Of a stretch of 17,037 nucleotides of DNA, positions 1 to 7,511 are shown piece after piece. A program made the translations under genes and the position numbers. Position 1 is the stretch's first letter. Each line of letters opens with the position of its first letter. The notes beneath the pieces were generated by a model that was given only the letters and a program-made list of their open reading frames with translations, ran no database searches and was not told the DNA's origin. The stretch comes from an uncultured Bacilli bacterium (GTDB taxonomy: Bacteria > Bacillota_I > Bacilli_A > RF39 > UBA660): NCBI GenBank assembly GCA_934162555.1, contig CAKPJE010000014.1:1-17037 (forward strand), in the 5' to 3' direction.

Positions 1-72
1 GTATTATATAGGCCATTTATAAAATGTGACGATTATACAACAATTGGCTATTCAAAAGAACTTGCCAGTTAA
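1..72 (+). CDS. C-terminal end of an unidentified gene
   Basis: An open frame runs from the first base to a TAA at 70-72, giving 23 residues that end in KELAS. The frame is open to the window edge and the rseP promoter follows it directly, so it is probably the tail of a real gene. I do not recognise the family. In Bacillus the gene before rseP is dxr, but this tail does not resemble a Dxr C-terminus that I know. A chance open frame of this length cannot be excluded. Confidence 0.45.
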   Translation, partial: VLYRPFIKCDDYTTIGYSKELAS

Positions 73-87
73 ATATTAAAAAAAATA

Positions 88-116
88 TTTCATTTTATTA
101 TTATTTGGTGTATAAT
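88..116 (+). promoter_or_regulatory. Candidate promoter of rseP
   Basis: A perfect TATAAT (111-116) has a weak -35 hexamer TTTCAT (88-93) 17 bp upstream. TG lies directly before the -10, as in several other promoters of this window. A strong ribosome-binding site GAAGGAGG (131-138) follows, six bases before the ATG. Confidence 0.5.
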
Positions 117-144
117 TAGTTAAGAACGTAGAAGGAGGATTCAA

Positions 145-1284
145 ATGACTACAATAATTACGTTATTATGTTTTGTGCTAGTACTCGGTGTAACAGTCTT
201 TATCCATGAATTAGGACATTTCCTATTTGCGAAAAAAGCAGGAATATATTGCTATGAGTTTTCTTTAGGAATGGGACCAGTAGTATGGAAATTCAACCGT
301 AAAAATGATGAAACAACATATTCTATAAGGCTATTCCCAATTGGTGGCTTTGTGCAAATGGCTGGTGAAGCAGTTGATTTAGATGAAGATATACCAAAAG
401 AAAAAAGAATGCAAAGCAAAACTTGGTTGCAAAGATTCCTAACAATATCAGCTGGTGTAATATTTAACTTTTTACTAGCTTTGGTAATCTTTTTTATAGT
501 AGGAATGATAACTGGTACTGATGACCAAAAAGCATATGTAGGAAGTATCGGCGAAAACTTTAAAGCAAGTTCAACAAACCTACAAGTAGGAGATCAAATA
601 TTAAAAGTAAATGGTAAAAATAGTTGGTCGAGTAATAAAACTTTACTATTATTAATGGTAAATAACGGTAAAAATATATCTTTAGAAGTAAAACATCAAA
701 ATGGTACTAAAGAAATTATTAACATTGAACCAACTTTAGTAAAAGAAATATTGGATGATGACAAAAAAGTAACAGGTTATGAAGTTGTTTCTGAAAAAAC
801 AGATGATACTGAATACAAATTTGGAATTGGTCTAAGTACAAAAGCAACAAGTGTAAAAGTTAAAAATGTCAAAAATTTCTTTAGCAATGTATATCATGGT
901 ATTATTTATTCATTTGTTAGCTTTGCTAGTTTAATTGACCAAATGGTACATATAATTTTTTATCTATGTACAGGTAAATTATCACTTTCAAGTTTAAGTG
1001 GACCAGTTGGAATTTACCAAGTAGTTGGCGAAAGTGCTAAATATGGATTTATAAATGTTGTTTATTTAATAGGCTATATCTGTGTTAATGTTGGCTTTAT
1101 AAATTTACTACCATTACCAGCTTTTGATGGAGGTAGGGTATTCTTTATGATAATTGAAGCAATAAGAAAAAAACCAGTAAGTCCAAAAGTAGAAAACATA
1201 ATCCATGCAGTAGGATTAGTACTATTAATGATCTTAATGGTTGTTATAACCTTTAACGATATAGTAAGAATATTCTTTAAATAA
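145..1284 (+). CDS. rseP: RseP/RasP-type site-2 zinc metalloprotease
   Basis: Intramembrane zinc protease of the S2P family (M50), which cuts membrane-embedded substrates such as anti-sigma factors and leftover signal peptides inside the cytoplasmic membrane. The 379 aa length is usual for the family. Visible features: the zinc-binding HELGH at residues 21-25 in the first membrane segment, a second hydrophobic segment near 98-122, one PDZ-like domain (about 130-195, with LQVGDQILKVNG), an SGPVG motif (285-289), and the third metal-ligand motif NLLPLPAFDGGR (320-331, Asp328). A last membrane segment lies at about 353-376. The start is fixed by GAAGGAGG six bases upstream. It is a single-gene unit ending in a terminator shared with the convergent gene. 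SpoIVFB, which activates pro-sigma-K, belongs to the same superfamily, but the PDZ domain and architecture mark this as the housekeeping RseP type. Confidence 0.95.
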   Translation: MTTIITLLCFVLVLGVTVFIHELGHFLFAKKAGIYCYEFSLGMGPVVWKFNRKNDETTYSIRLFPIGGFVQMAGEAVDLDEDIPKEKRMQSKTWLQRFLTISAGVIFNFLLALVIFFIVGMITGTDDQKAYVGSIGENFKASSTNLQVGDQILKVNGKNSWSSNKTLLLLMVNNGKNISLEVKHQNGTKEIINIEPTLVKEILDDDKKVTGYEVVSEKTDDTEYKFGIGLSTKATSVKVKNVKNFFSNVYHGIIYSFVSFASLIDQMVHIIFYLCTGKLSLSSLSGPVGIYQVVGESAKYGFINVVYLIGYICVNVGFINLLPLPAFDGGRVFFMIIEAIRKKPVSPKVENIIHAVGLVLLMILMVVITFNDIVRIFFK

Positions 1285-1306
1285 AAACCACATTTGTGGT
1301 TTTTTT
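1284..1306. terminator. Bidirectional intrinsic terminator between convergent genes
   Basis: AAAACCACA (1284-1292) pairs with TGTGGTTTT (1295-1303). The hairpin is flanked by A-runs on one side and T-runs on the other, so it can stop rseP on the plus strand and the CapA-SGNH gene on the minus strand. The minus-strand stop codon TAA (1305-1307) touches the hairpin base. Confidence 0.8.
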
Positions 1307-3161
1307 AGTTACTTGCTTCAAGTACGGCTTTACTATATAAATATAATCCTGTATGATTAGGATGGATATAATCAACTAAATAATAACTAGTATTACTATT
1401 ATTTAAAGTTTTTTCTAAAATGATATTTGGATTTATAAACAAATAATCATTTTTTTTAGCATATTCCTCCAAAGCTTTTGAATATTCTTTATATAATTTA
1501 TTTTTTTCATCTAAAGATAATTTAGTAACGTCATCATAATTCATAGAATAAAATGGGGCAATTAAAACAATTCTTTTACTTTGCAGTAAACTAACAATTT
1601 CTTCTAAATTCTTTATATATTCTGTACTTGTCATAGCAGAAATATCATTTCTATATCTAATATCATTTGTCCCAATCGCGATAATATTTAAATCACTTGA
1701 ACATTCCTTTATTTCATTTCTTTTATTTTTTAATAATAATTTTGTTGTATAAGAACCATAAGCAGCTTTCTTAACATCAACATTAAAATTTAATATTAAA
1801 GGTTCATACCATCCATGGCCACCATTAACAGTTCCCTCTGTGATACTATCACCAATAAAACAAACACTTTTAGAATGTAATAATTCTTGGTATAATTTTT
1901 TCTTCTTTAAGCTATTATCAATACTTAAATTTTTCATTTTACTAGGAGAATATCCATCCTTTGAAAAATAATACAATTCTTCTATATCATTCGTGCTAAC
2001 TTCTTTATTAAGCATAACACTTGTTACTAATTTTTGGACTTCTTCAATTCTTTTTAACTCATTAACACTCATACTGTTATAAATATCTATATTGTTTAAA
2101 ATATCATAAATAGGAATTGAATAGTAAAAACCATTTTTATCCCCCTTAGTAAACATAGGAATAATAGATGAATTAACGATCTTTTTGGTTTTTTTATCAA
2201 TATAAACATTAACAATACTAGTAGCATCTCCATTATTACTAGTATATTGATTTGCAAAATTTCCGGGTGAATTAACAATAAAACAATCATCAATATATTC
2301 AAGAGGTTGAACAGAATGCGAATGATCACCAAATATAATAGAAGCACCATTTTCGGCAAATATTTTGTTCCATGTCTTTTGCATATCATTTTGTTTTAAA
2401 GCAAATTGACTACCCATATGAGGTAAAACAATAATTAAATCTACATTTTGTTTTTTCAAGGTTTCAAAATCATTGATAACACTTTTTTTAATATCTTCAA
2501 ACAAAGGACTAGTAGTAGGAACTATCATATTAGTAATATCAAGTTTGTATAATTTATCCTCAGTATAATAATTTGATCCATAAGTATAAGCAAGTATCCC
2601 AACCTTAAGATCTTTTATATTAACTATTTTATATCTTTCTTTATAACCAATATAATCTAGGCCTCTTTCATTCAAATTATTAACCGTTTCCTTAACGCCT
2701 TCTAACCCCTTATCTAAAATATGATTATTAGAAATAGTTACTAAATCAATACCACTTCCTTTTATACTATCAATAAATTCTTTTGGATAATTTAAATACA
2801 CATTTTTGCCATCATTAAAATTTCCTACTGAATAACTACCACTTGCACATGGACCTTCTAAAACACCAATTGTATAATCAGAATTTTCAAAATATTTATT
2901 AGTATAACTAAACATCTTATTAAAATTATAGAATGATCCATTATAGCCAGCTTTTACTTGATTTTCAAGCATTATTAAATCTCCAACAAATGAAATAGAA
3001 ATGTAATCACCCTTATTAGAACCATTTTCTTCCTCTAAAGGATAATTAGGGCGATTAATTTTTTTAATATTGATACTAGTAAATAATAATAAAAATGTAA
3101 TCATAACTGCTAAAAAAATATTAAAATAAGCAATATTCTTTTTAGTAAAAATCTTCTTCAT
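1305..3161 (-). CDS. Membrane-anchored CapA-like phosphoesterase fused to SGNH/GDSL hydrolase
   Basis: Two-domain extracytoplasmic enzyme of 618 aa. An N-terminal membrane anchor (about 11-33) is followed by a CapA/PgsA-type metallophosphoesterase-like domain (about 55-340) with FVGD (GD 60-61), NNH (145-147), LPHMGSQ and GDHSH (278-282). CapA proteins take part in poly-gamma-glutamate export or anchoring. The C-terminal domain (about 430-618) carries SGNH hydrolase blocks: GDS (437-439, Ser439 nucleophile), GTND (497-500) and DYIHPN (Asp597, His600). SGNH enzymes deacylate or deacetylate esters, often on cell-wall polymers. The ATG at 3161 is chosen because GGAGG (3167-3171) sits five bases before it; an in-frame TTG at 3179 has no such site. 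No capBC genes lie next to it, so a poly-glutamate role is unproven. A cell-wall polysaccharide or teichoic-acid modifying role is equally possible. Confidence 0.85.
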   Translation of the reverse strand: MKKIFTKKNIAYFNIFLAVMITFLLLFTSINIKKINRPNYPLEEENGSNKGDYISISFVGDLIMLENQVKAGYNGSFYNFNKMFSYTNKYFENSDYTIGVLEGPCASGSYSVGNFNDGKNVYLNYPKEFIDSIKGSGIDLVTISNNHILDKGLEGVKETVNNLNERGLDYIGYKERYKIVNIKDLKVGILAYTYGSNYYTEDKLYKLDITNMIVPTTSPLFEDIKKSVINDFETLKKQNVDLIIVLPHMGSQFALKQNDMQKTWNKIFAENGASIIFGDHSHSVQPLEYIDDCFIVNSPGNFANQYTSNNGDATSIVNVYIDKKTKKIVNSSIIPMFTKGDKNGFYYSIPIYDILNNIDIYNSMSVNELKRIEEVQKLVTSVMLNKEVSTNDIEELYYFSKDGYSPSKMKNLSIDNSLKKKKLYQELLHSKSVCFIGDSITEGTVNGGHGWYEPLILNFNVDVKKAAYGSYTTKLLLKNKRNEIKECSSDLNIIAIGTNDIRYRNDISAMTSTEYIKNLEEIVSLLQSKRIVLIAPFYSMNYDDVTKLSLDEKNKLYKEYSKALEEYAKKNDYLFINPNIILEKTLNNSNTSYYLVDYIHPNHTGLYLYSKAVLEASN

Positions 3162-3183
3162 ACATACCTCCAACGACAAAAAA

Positions 3184-3213
3184 ATTATAACATAATCATA
3201 TAATTAAATACAA
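3184..3213 (-). promoter_or_regulatory. Promoter of the CapA-SGNH gene
   Basis: On the minus strand, -35 TTGTAT (3208-3213) and a perfect -10 TATAAT (3184-3189) are separated by 18 bp. The gene's GGAGG follows 12 bases downstream. It lies back to back with the ABC-transporter promoter. Confidence 0.65.
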
Positions 3214-3220
3214 CATTTTA

Positions 3221-3249
3221 TTGTATAGTTTGAATAAAAATGATATAAT
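3221..3249 (+). promoter_or_regulatory. Promoter of the ABC exporter operon
   Basis: -35 TTGTAT (3221-3226), 17 bp spacer, -10 TATAAT (3244-3249). The ribosome-binding site AGGAGG (3255-3260) starts only six bases after the -10 box, so transcription would begin at or inside it and the leader would be about 10 nt. Confidence 0.65.
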
Positions 3250-3265
3250 TTTACAGGAGGCTAAC

Positions 3266-4153
3266 ATGATTTTAAAATGTGAGAATATAAATAAAAAATT
3301 TGGTAAAAAACAAATACTAAAAAATGTGTCATTAGAAGTAAATGAAGGCGATATCTTAGGTTTAATAGGACCAAACGGAGCTGGAAAAACAACAACCATA
3401 AAAATGATTCTAGGACTTCAAAGCATAGATAGTGGGAATATATATATAAATGGTTATAATATAAAAAAAGATTTTGCAAAAGCAATTGAAAGAGTAGGGG
3501 GAGTAGTAGAAAATCCTGATTTGTATATGTATTTAACAGGTTATGAAAATTTAAAACTAATATCTAATCTTTATAAAAATATATCAAAAGAAAGAATTAA
3601 TGAAGTAGTGGATTTAGTAAAATTAAATGTAAGAATAAATGATAAAGTATCAAAATATTCTCTTGGCATGAGACAAAGATTGGGAATAGCTGCAGCTTTA
3701 ATTAATAAACCTAATTTATTAATATTAGATGAGCCAACAAATGGCTTAGATCCAGAAGGAATAAAAGAATTAAGGGATATATTAAAAGAATTAGCTTTAA
3801 AAGAAAATGTTGGTATTATTGTATCAAGTCATAACTTATCAGATCTTGAAAGCTTTTGTAATAAAATAGTAATAATTAAAAATGGAGAAATAGTTGAAAC
3901 TAATAATTTAACAAACATTAAAAAAGTTGAAGAATCATATATTATAGAATTAGATGATATATCCAAAATTAAAGATGTAGAATTTGAAAAAATCGATGAA
4001 AATAATATTAGAATTCATATTGATAAAAAAGAAATACCAGAAGTAATTAAAAAATTAGTCCAAAACGATATAAAAATATACATGGTAAAAGAGGAAACTA
4101 TAACTCTTGAAGATGCATTCCTTAGAAAGACTGGAGGTAATATAATTGATTAA
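3266..4153 (+). CDS. ABC transporter ATP-binding protein, BcrA/CcmA-like
   Basis: Cytoplasmic ATPase of a two-component ABC-2 exporter, 295 aa. Walker A GPNGAGKTT (35-43), signature YSLGMRQR (131-138), Walker B LLILDEP (151-157) with D-loop GLD (160-162), and switch His189 in SSHNLSD are all intact. The C-terminal extension ending in LEDAFL is typical of the subfamily that includes bacitracin and lantibiotic self-protection exporters and many uncharacterised Bacillota exporters. The ATG at 3266 is chosen for its AGGAGG (3255-3260); an in-frame TTG at 3221 coincides with the -35 box and cannot be the start. The 3' end overlaps the permease gene by 8 bp, so the two are translationally coupled. 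The substrate cannot be deduced, and no two-component regulator or peptide gene is adjacent. Confidence 0.92.
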   Translation: MILKCENINKKFGKKQILKNVSLEVNEGDILGLIGPNGAGKTTTIKMILGLQSIDSGNIYINGYNIKKDFAKAIERVGGVVENPDLYMYLTGYENLKLISNLYKNISKERINEVVDLVKLNVRINDKVSKYSLGMRQRLGIAAALINKPNLLILDEPTNGLDPEGIKELRDILKELALKENVGIIVSSHNLSDLESFCNKIVIIKNGEIVETNNLTNIKKVEESYIIELDDISKIKDVEFEKIDENNIRIHIDKKEIPEVIKKLVQNDIKIYMVKEETITLEDAFLRKTGGNIID

Positions 4154-5519
4154 CCTATTAAAAAATGAAATTTTTAAGATTTTTAAGAAAAAGGGAATCT
4201 GGATTATATTAATAATATTATTTGTATATACAATATTTATTAATTTTATCAATAAAAGAATTGAAATAGAAAATAATACTTATCATGATAGTTACATTAA
4301 AACATTAAAAGAGGAATTAAAAAATATTGATGTAAATACAGAATTATATTTATATATTGATATACTAAATCAAATTGAAAACTATGAATTTTTAAAAAAC
4401 TATGATAAAGATTCCTGGCAATATTATATTGCTAATCAGAGTGCCTATAATTATATCTCTATAATAAATAATATAAAATATACTGATAATGATAAAAAAG
4501 AATTAGAAAGAGCGAATAAAAATTTTGATTTATTTAAAGATAGATTAAAAGGTACATGGGAAGAATATACAACTAAAGAAATGAAAAGATTAGAAGAAGA
4601 ATATTCAAATTATAAAGAAATGGATGAATATAAAGAATTAGAACTAAGACTAAAATATGGTATTCCTTATGGTAATAATAAATTAAATAATGCTTTAACT
4701 AGTTATATTACAAACACAAATAATTTAGAGACAATTAAAAAAACTAATCTAACTCATGAAGAAAAAATATATTATGAAAATACAGAAAAAGCATATTACA
4801 CAAGCAAATATATGTTAGAAAACAAATTTAATGAACCAAATGATATATCATCAAGAGGGATGTTACTTACACTTTTTAGTAACTGTGAACTATTTATTGT
4901 TGTTGCTGTCTGTTTAATTGCAAGTTCAATTATAAGTGAAGAATTTAATAAAGGTACAATTAAAATGTTATTAGTTCGTCCATATAGTAGAACTAAAATA
5001 TTACTTTCTAAATTTGTAGCAGTAATTTTATCAATATTATTTATGATATTTACATCTTACGTAATACAATTTGTAGTAGGACTTACATTCTTTGGTTCAA
5101 AATCACTTAGTTATGGTGTTATTACATATAACTATGTATCACATATAGTAAAGGAAATAAGTATATTTAAAAGTATTATAATTACAATTTTATCAAGATT
5201 ACCAATGTATATATTATTAGGTACATTTGCATTCTGTTTTAGTACTTTTATTAATAACACTGGTATTAGTATGGCAATTAGTATGGCAGGTTACATTGCC
5301 GCGGAAATAATTAATTCAGCAGCTTATTATTTTAATATTAAATGGCTAAGATATTTTGTAACTTTAAACTGGAATTTATCTGATTATTTATATGGTAAAA
5401 CTCCTACACTTGAAGGGACTAGTTTAATATTTTCTTTATTTATTTGTTTGTTATACTTTATTTTAATGATAGTACCTACATTTATGTATTTTAAAAAGAA
5501 AAATATTAAAAACATCTAA
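4146..5519 (+). CDS. ABC-2 type exporter permease with large extracellular domain
   Basis: Membrane subunit (457 aa) partnering the preceding ATPase. One N-terminal membrane segment (about 18-36) is followed by a long hydrophilic, partly coiled-coil region (about 40-240). Five more segments follow near 244-264, 290-313, 343-369, 372-392 and 427-449. The EEFNKGTIKMLLVRPYSR stretch (265-282), just after the second segment, is the usual ABC-2 coupling region. The start is TTG at 4146: GGAGG (4133-4137) lies eight bases upstream inside the ATPase gene, and no ATG lies near the N-terminus. The roughly 200-residue loop is much longer than in BcrB-like permeases. It resembles permeases with an extracellular sensor or assembly domain. 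The substrate is unknown. Confidence 0.88.
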   Translation: MINLLKNEIFKIFKKKGIWIILIILFVYTIFINFINKRIEIENNTYHDSYIKTLKEELKNIDVNTELYLYIDILNQIENYEFLKNYDKDSWQYYIANQSAYNYISIINNIKYTDNDKKELERANKNFDLFKDRLKGTWEEYTTKEMKRLEEEYSNYKEMDEYKELELRLKYGIPYGNNKLNNALTSYITNTNNLETIKKTNLTHEEKIYYENTEKAYYTSKYMLENKFNEPNDISSRGMLLTLFSNCELFIVVAVCLIASSIISEEFNKGTIKMLLVRPYSRTKILLSKFVAVILSILFMIFTSYVIQFVVGLTFFGSKSLSYGVITYNYVSHIVKEISIFKSIIITILSRLPMYILLGTFAFCFSTFINNTGISMAISMAGYIAAEIINSAAYYFNIKWLRYFVTLNWNLSDYLYGKTPTLEGTSLIFSLFICLLYFILMIVPTFMYFKKKNIKNI

Positions 5520-5548
5520 AAGGATTTATTCCTTTCTTTTCTTGTTTT
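5519..5548 (+). terminator. Weak intrinsic terminator after the ABC operon
   Basis: AAAGGA (5519-5524) pairs with TCCTTT (5530-5535) across a five-base loop. A T-rich tract broken by C and G follows. The stem is short, so some read-through into the next gene is likely. Confidence 0.45.
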
Positions 5549-5570
5549 AGTAAAATATATATGATATAAT
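5542..5570 (+). promoter_or_regulatory. Promoter of the ttcA-like operon
   Basis: -35 TTGTTT (5542-5547), 17 bp spacer, -10 TATAAT (5565-5570). The predicted start site is about 11 nt before the ATG at 5588, with GGTGA in between. Confidence 0.65.
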
Positions 5571-5587
5571 TTTTTTCGGTGAATTAT

Positions 5588-6406
5588 ATGGAAGAATACA
5601 AAGAAATAGAAAGAAGTATTATAAAAAAATATCGTAAGGAAATATGGAGTAAATTTATTAAAGCTGTTCAAGAATACAAGTTAATTAATGAAAATGATAA
5701 AGTAATGGTTTGTATTAGTGGGGGTAAAGATTCTTTTTTACTAGCAAAATGTATAGAGGAACTATCAAAACATGGTAAATTTCCTTTTGAAGTTCATTAT
5801 GTGGTGATGAATCCAGGTTATAATAAAGAAAATGTCCAAAAAATAATTGATAATGCTAAAAGAATAAATATAAATATTGAAATATTTGAAAGTGATATTT
5901 TTGAAGTAACAAACAAAGAATGTCCAGGAAATCCATGTTATTTGTGTGCAAGAATGAGAAGGGGATTTTTATATAGTAAAGCTAAAAGTTTAGGGTGTAA
6001 TAAAATAGCGCTTGGCCATCATTTTAATGATGTAATTGAAACTACTTTGTTAAGTATGTTCTATGGTGCCGAAATTAAAACAATGCTTCCTAAATTGCAT
6101 AGTGAAAATTTTGAGGGGTTAGAGTTGATTAGACCACTTTATTTGGTTAAAGAAAAAGATATAATCAGTTGGGCTAAAAGTAATGATCTGTCTTTCCTTA
6201 ATTGCGCTTGTCGTTTTACCGAGAGAATGAAGGATGAAAATATAAGTAAAAGAAAAGAAATAAAGGAATTAATTAGAGATATGGAAAAAGTAAATCCTAA
6301 TATAGAACATAATATATTTAAAGCTTTAGATAATGTTAATTTAAATTGTGTACTATCTTACAATAAAGATGGCAGGAATCATTCATTTTTAGATGATTAT
6401 GAATAG
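5588..6406 (+). CDS. ttcA: TtcA-family tRNA 2-thiocytidine synthetase (PP-loop ATPase)
   Basis: Cytoplasmic PP-loop enzyme (272 aa) that adenylates a tRNA base so that oxygen can be replaced by sulfur; TtcA makes 2-thiocytidine at position 32. The PP-loop SGGKDS is at 44-49. NPCYLCARMRRGFLY holds a CxxC pair (Cys117, Cys120) with an extra Cys112. ALGHHFNDVIET follows, and NCACRF supplies Cys206 and Cys208. TtcA binds an iron-sulfur cluster through the CxxC pair and one later cysteine, and both elements are present. The tail (KRKEIKELIRDMEKVNPNIE) is also TtcA-like. The ATG at 5588 is chosen because GGTGA (5578-5582) precedes it by five bases; the in-frame GTG at 5579 is part of that site. The next gene starts 10 bp downstream, giving a two-gene operon. 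The exact target base is inferred from the family. Confidence 0.85.
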   Translation: MEEYKEIERSIIKKYRKEIWSKFIKAVQEYKLINENDKVMVCISGGKDSFLLAKCIEELSKHGKFPFEVHYVVMNPGYNKENVQKIIDNAKRININIEIFESDIFEVTNKECPGNPCYLCARMRRGFLYSKAKSLGCNKIALGHHFNDVIETTLLSMFYGAEIKTMLPKLHSENFEGLELIRPLYLVKEKDIISWAKSNDLSFLNCACRFTERMKDENISKRKEIKELIRDMEKVNPNIEHNIFKALDNVNLNCVLSYNKDGRNHSFLDDYE

Positions 6407-6416
6407 GTAAAGAATT

Positions 6417-6806
6417 ATGAACAAAGAAGAATTACTAGTCAAAATAAAAGAATTAAATTTTCCTTTAGGAGATTATTATATTTTATCTTCAGGATGTTTA
6501 ATGTTATATGGACTAAGAGACAAAATAAATGATATTGATTTGTGTATATCAGATGAATTATTTACTTCTATAAAAGATAAATATAATCTAAAAGAGAAAA
6601 ACGAATGTGGATTTTATAAAGTTAATGATTTCTTAGAAGTTGTTGTAAATCCAAAAGACACATTAAAATATGATATCAAAGATGGTTACCCTGTTGAAAA
6701 ATTGACAACAATTTTAGAATTTAAATTAAAAAGAAATAAAGAAAAAGATCAAAAGGATATAATAAATATTCAGAACTATTTAAAAAAATACCAAATAGGT
6801 ATTTAA
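6417..6806 (+). CDS. Small nucleotidyltransferase-fold protein, function unknown
   Basis: A 129 aa soluble protein that I do not recognise as a named gene. LSSGCLMLYGLRDKINDIDL (about 23-42) fits the nucleotidyltransferase-fold pattern of a Gly-rich turn followed by an acidic D-x-D (Asp39, Asp41). The C-terminal LEFKLKRNKEKDQKDI fits the K...R.K-D..D-I pattern of AbiEii-like and related uncharacterised nucleotidyltransferase-like proteins. It begins 10 bp after ttcA, behind AGGTAAAG. No antitoxin-like partner is adjacent, so a toxin role is not supported. A tRNA-related job is suggested only by the neighbour. Its stop codon overlaps that of the convergent sigK, and its last codons form the sigK terminator. 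Confidence 0.7.
   Translation: MNKEELLVKIKELNFPLGDYYILSSGCLMLYGLRDKINDIDLCISDELFTSIKDKYNLKEKNECGFYKVNDFLEVVVNPKDTLKYDIKDGYPVEKLTTILEFKLKRNKEKDQKDIINIQNYLKKYQIGI
6781..6804 (-). terminator. Intrinsic terminator of sigK, inside the convergent gene
   Basis: Seven base pairs, AAATACC (6786-6792) with GGTATTT (6798-6804), enclose a five-base loop. Read on the minus strand, the stem is followed by a T-run (the A-run at 6782-6788). It lies in the last codons of the 129 aa nucleotidyltransferase-like gene. Confidence 0.7.
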
Positions 6807-7501
6807 ATTTGAGATTTGTTTTTAATAAACTCACGGAGCATTTTAGTAAGTGCTCTTTTTTCAATTCTTGAAACATAACTTCTTGAAATATTTAAGTTTT
6901 TAGCGATATCTTTTTGTGTTGTTTCCTCATATTCATTTAAGCCATATCTTTTTTCAATTATTTCTTTTTCTCTTTTTGTTAAAATATTCATGTACTTTTG
7001 TAAGTCTTTTATATTATTATCGTTATGAATTGATAAAGCATATTCAGGATCAGGAGTTTTTAAAATATCTAAAAAAGTTATTTCATTTCCTTCCTTATCA
7101 AAACCAATTGATTCATTTAAACTAATATTCTTTTTATTTTTTTTATTAGCTCTAAAATACATTAATATTTCATTTTCAATACACCTAGCACAATATGTAG
7201 TAAGTTTAGTCTCTTTTTTACCAGAATAACTATCAATTCCCTTTATTAAACCAATTGTCCCAATGGAAATTAAATCATCAGCTTCATCAACTTTGTGTTC
7301 ATATTTTTTTACAATATGAGCGATTAATCTTAAGTTGTGCTCAATAAGTTTACTCCTTGCTTCTTTAGAACCTTTACTAAGTTCTTCAATACATTTTTCT
7401 TCTTCTTCCTTTGATAAAGGATCAGGAAAAACATTATTTGAATAAGCAGCAGTAAATAAATATAAATCTTTAAATAAAAATGATAGTATTTTTTTGAACA
7501 T
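6803..7501 (-). CDS. sigK: Sporulation sigma factor sigma-K, uninterrupted, with pro-sequence
   Basis: RNA polymerase sigma factor (232 aa) for late mother-cell genes during endospore formation. Region 2 holds DLISIGTIGLIKGIDSYS (76-93) and ARCIENEILMYFRA. Region 4 holds TQKDIAKNL and SRSYVSRIEKRAL. The sigma-K signatures IEHNLRLIAHIVKK, KGIDSYS and DKEGNEI distinguish it from sigma-E. The hydrophobic N-terminus (MFKKILSFLFKDLYLF, then AAYSNNVFPDPLS) aligns with the Bacillus pro-sequence removed by SpoIVFB, so this is probably made as an inactive membrane-bound precursor. The gene is whole; no skin-like insertion splits it. The ATG at 7501 is preferred for the GGGGG just upstream (7507-7511) and because it starts at the pro-sequence. 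Upstream in-frame ATGs at 7513 and 7528 would overlap the promoter elements. Confidence 0.92.
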   Translation of the reverse strand: MFKKILSFLFKDLYLFTAAYSNNVFPDPLSKEEEEKCIEELSKGSKEARSKLIEHNLRLIAHIVKKYEHKVDEADDLISIGTIGLIKGIDSYSGKKETKLTTYCARCIENEILMYFRANKKNKKNISLNESIGFDKEGNEITFLDILKTPDPEYALSIHNDNNIKDLQKYMNILTKREKEIIEKRYGLNEYEETTQKDIAKNLNISRSYVSRIEKRALTKMLREFIKNKSQI

Positions 7502-7511
7502 TTTTACCCCC

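Noticed and set aside
1..72. Upstream partial gene as dxr, from the Bacillus gene order
   Set aside because: The visible 23 residues do not resemble a Dxr C-terminus, so the neighbour-based guess is not supported.
3196..3399. Minus-strand open frame antisense to the start of the ABC ATPase
   Set aside because: It covers the Walker A region of a clear gene and both divergent promoters, and has no ribosome-binding site.
6803..7501. Sigma-E instead of sigma-K
   Set aside because: Sequence signatures IAHIVKK, KGIDSYS, DKEGNEI and SRSYVSRIEKRAL fit sigma-K better, as does the pro-sequence junction.
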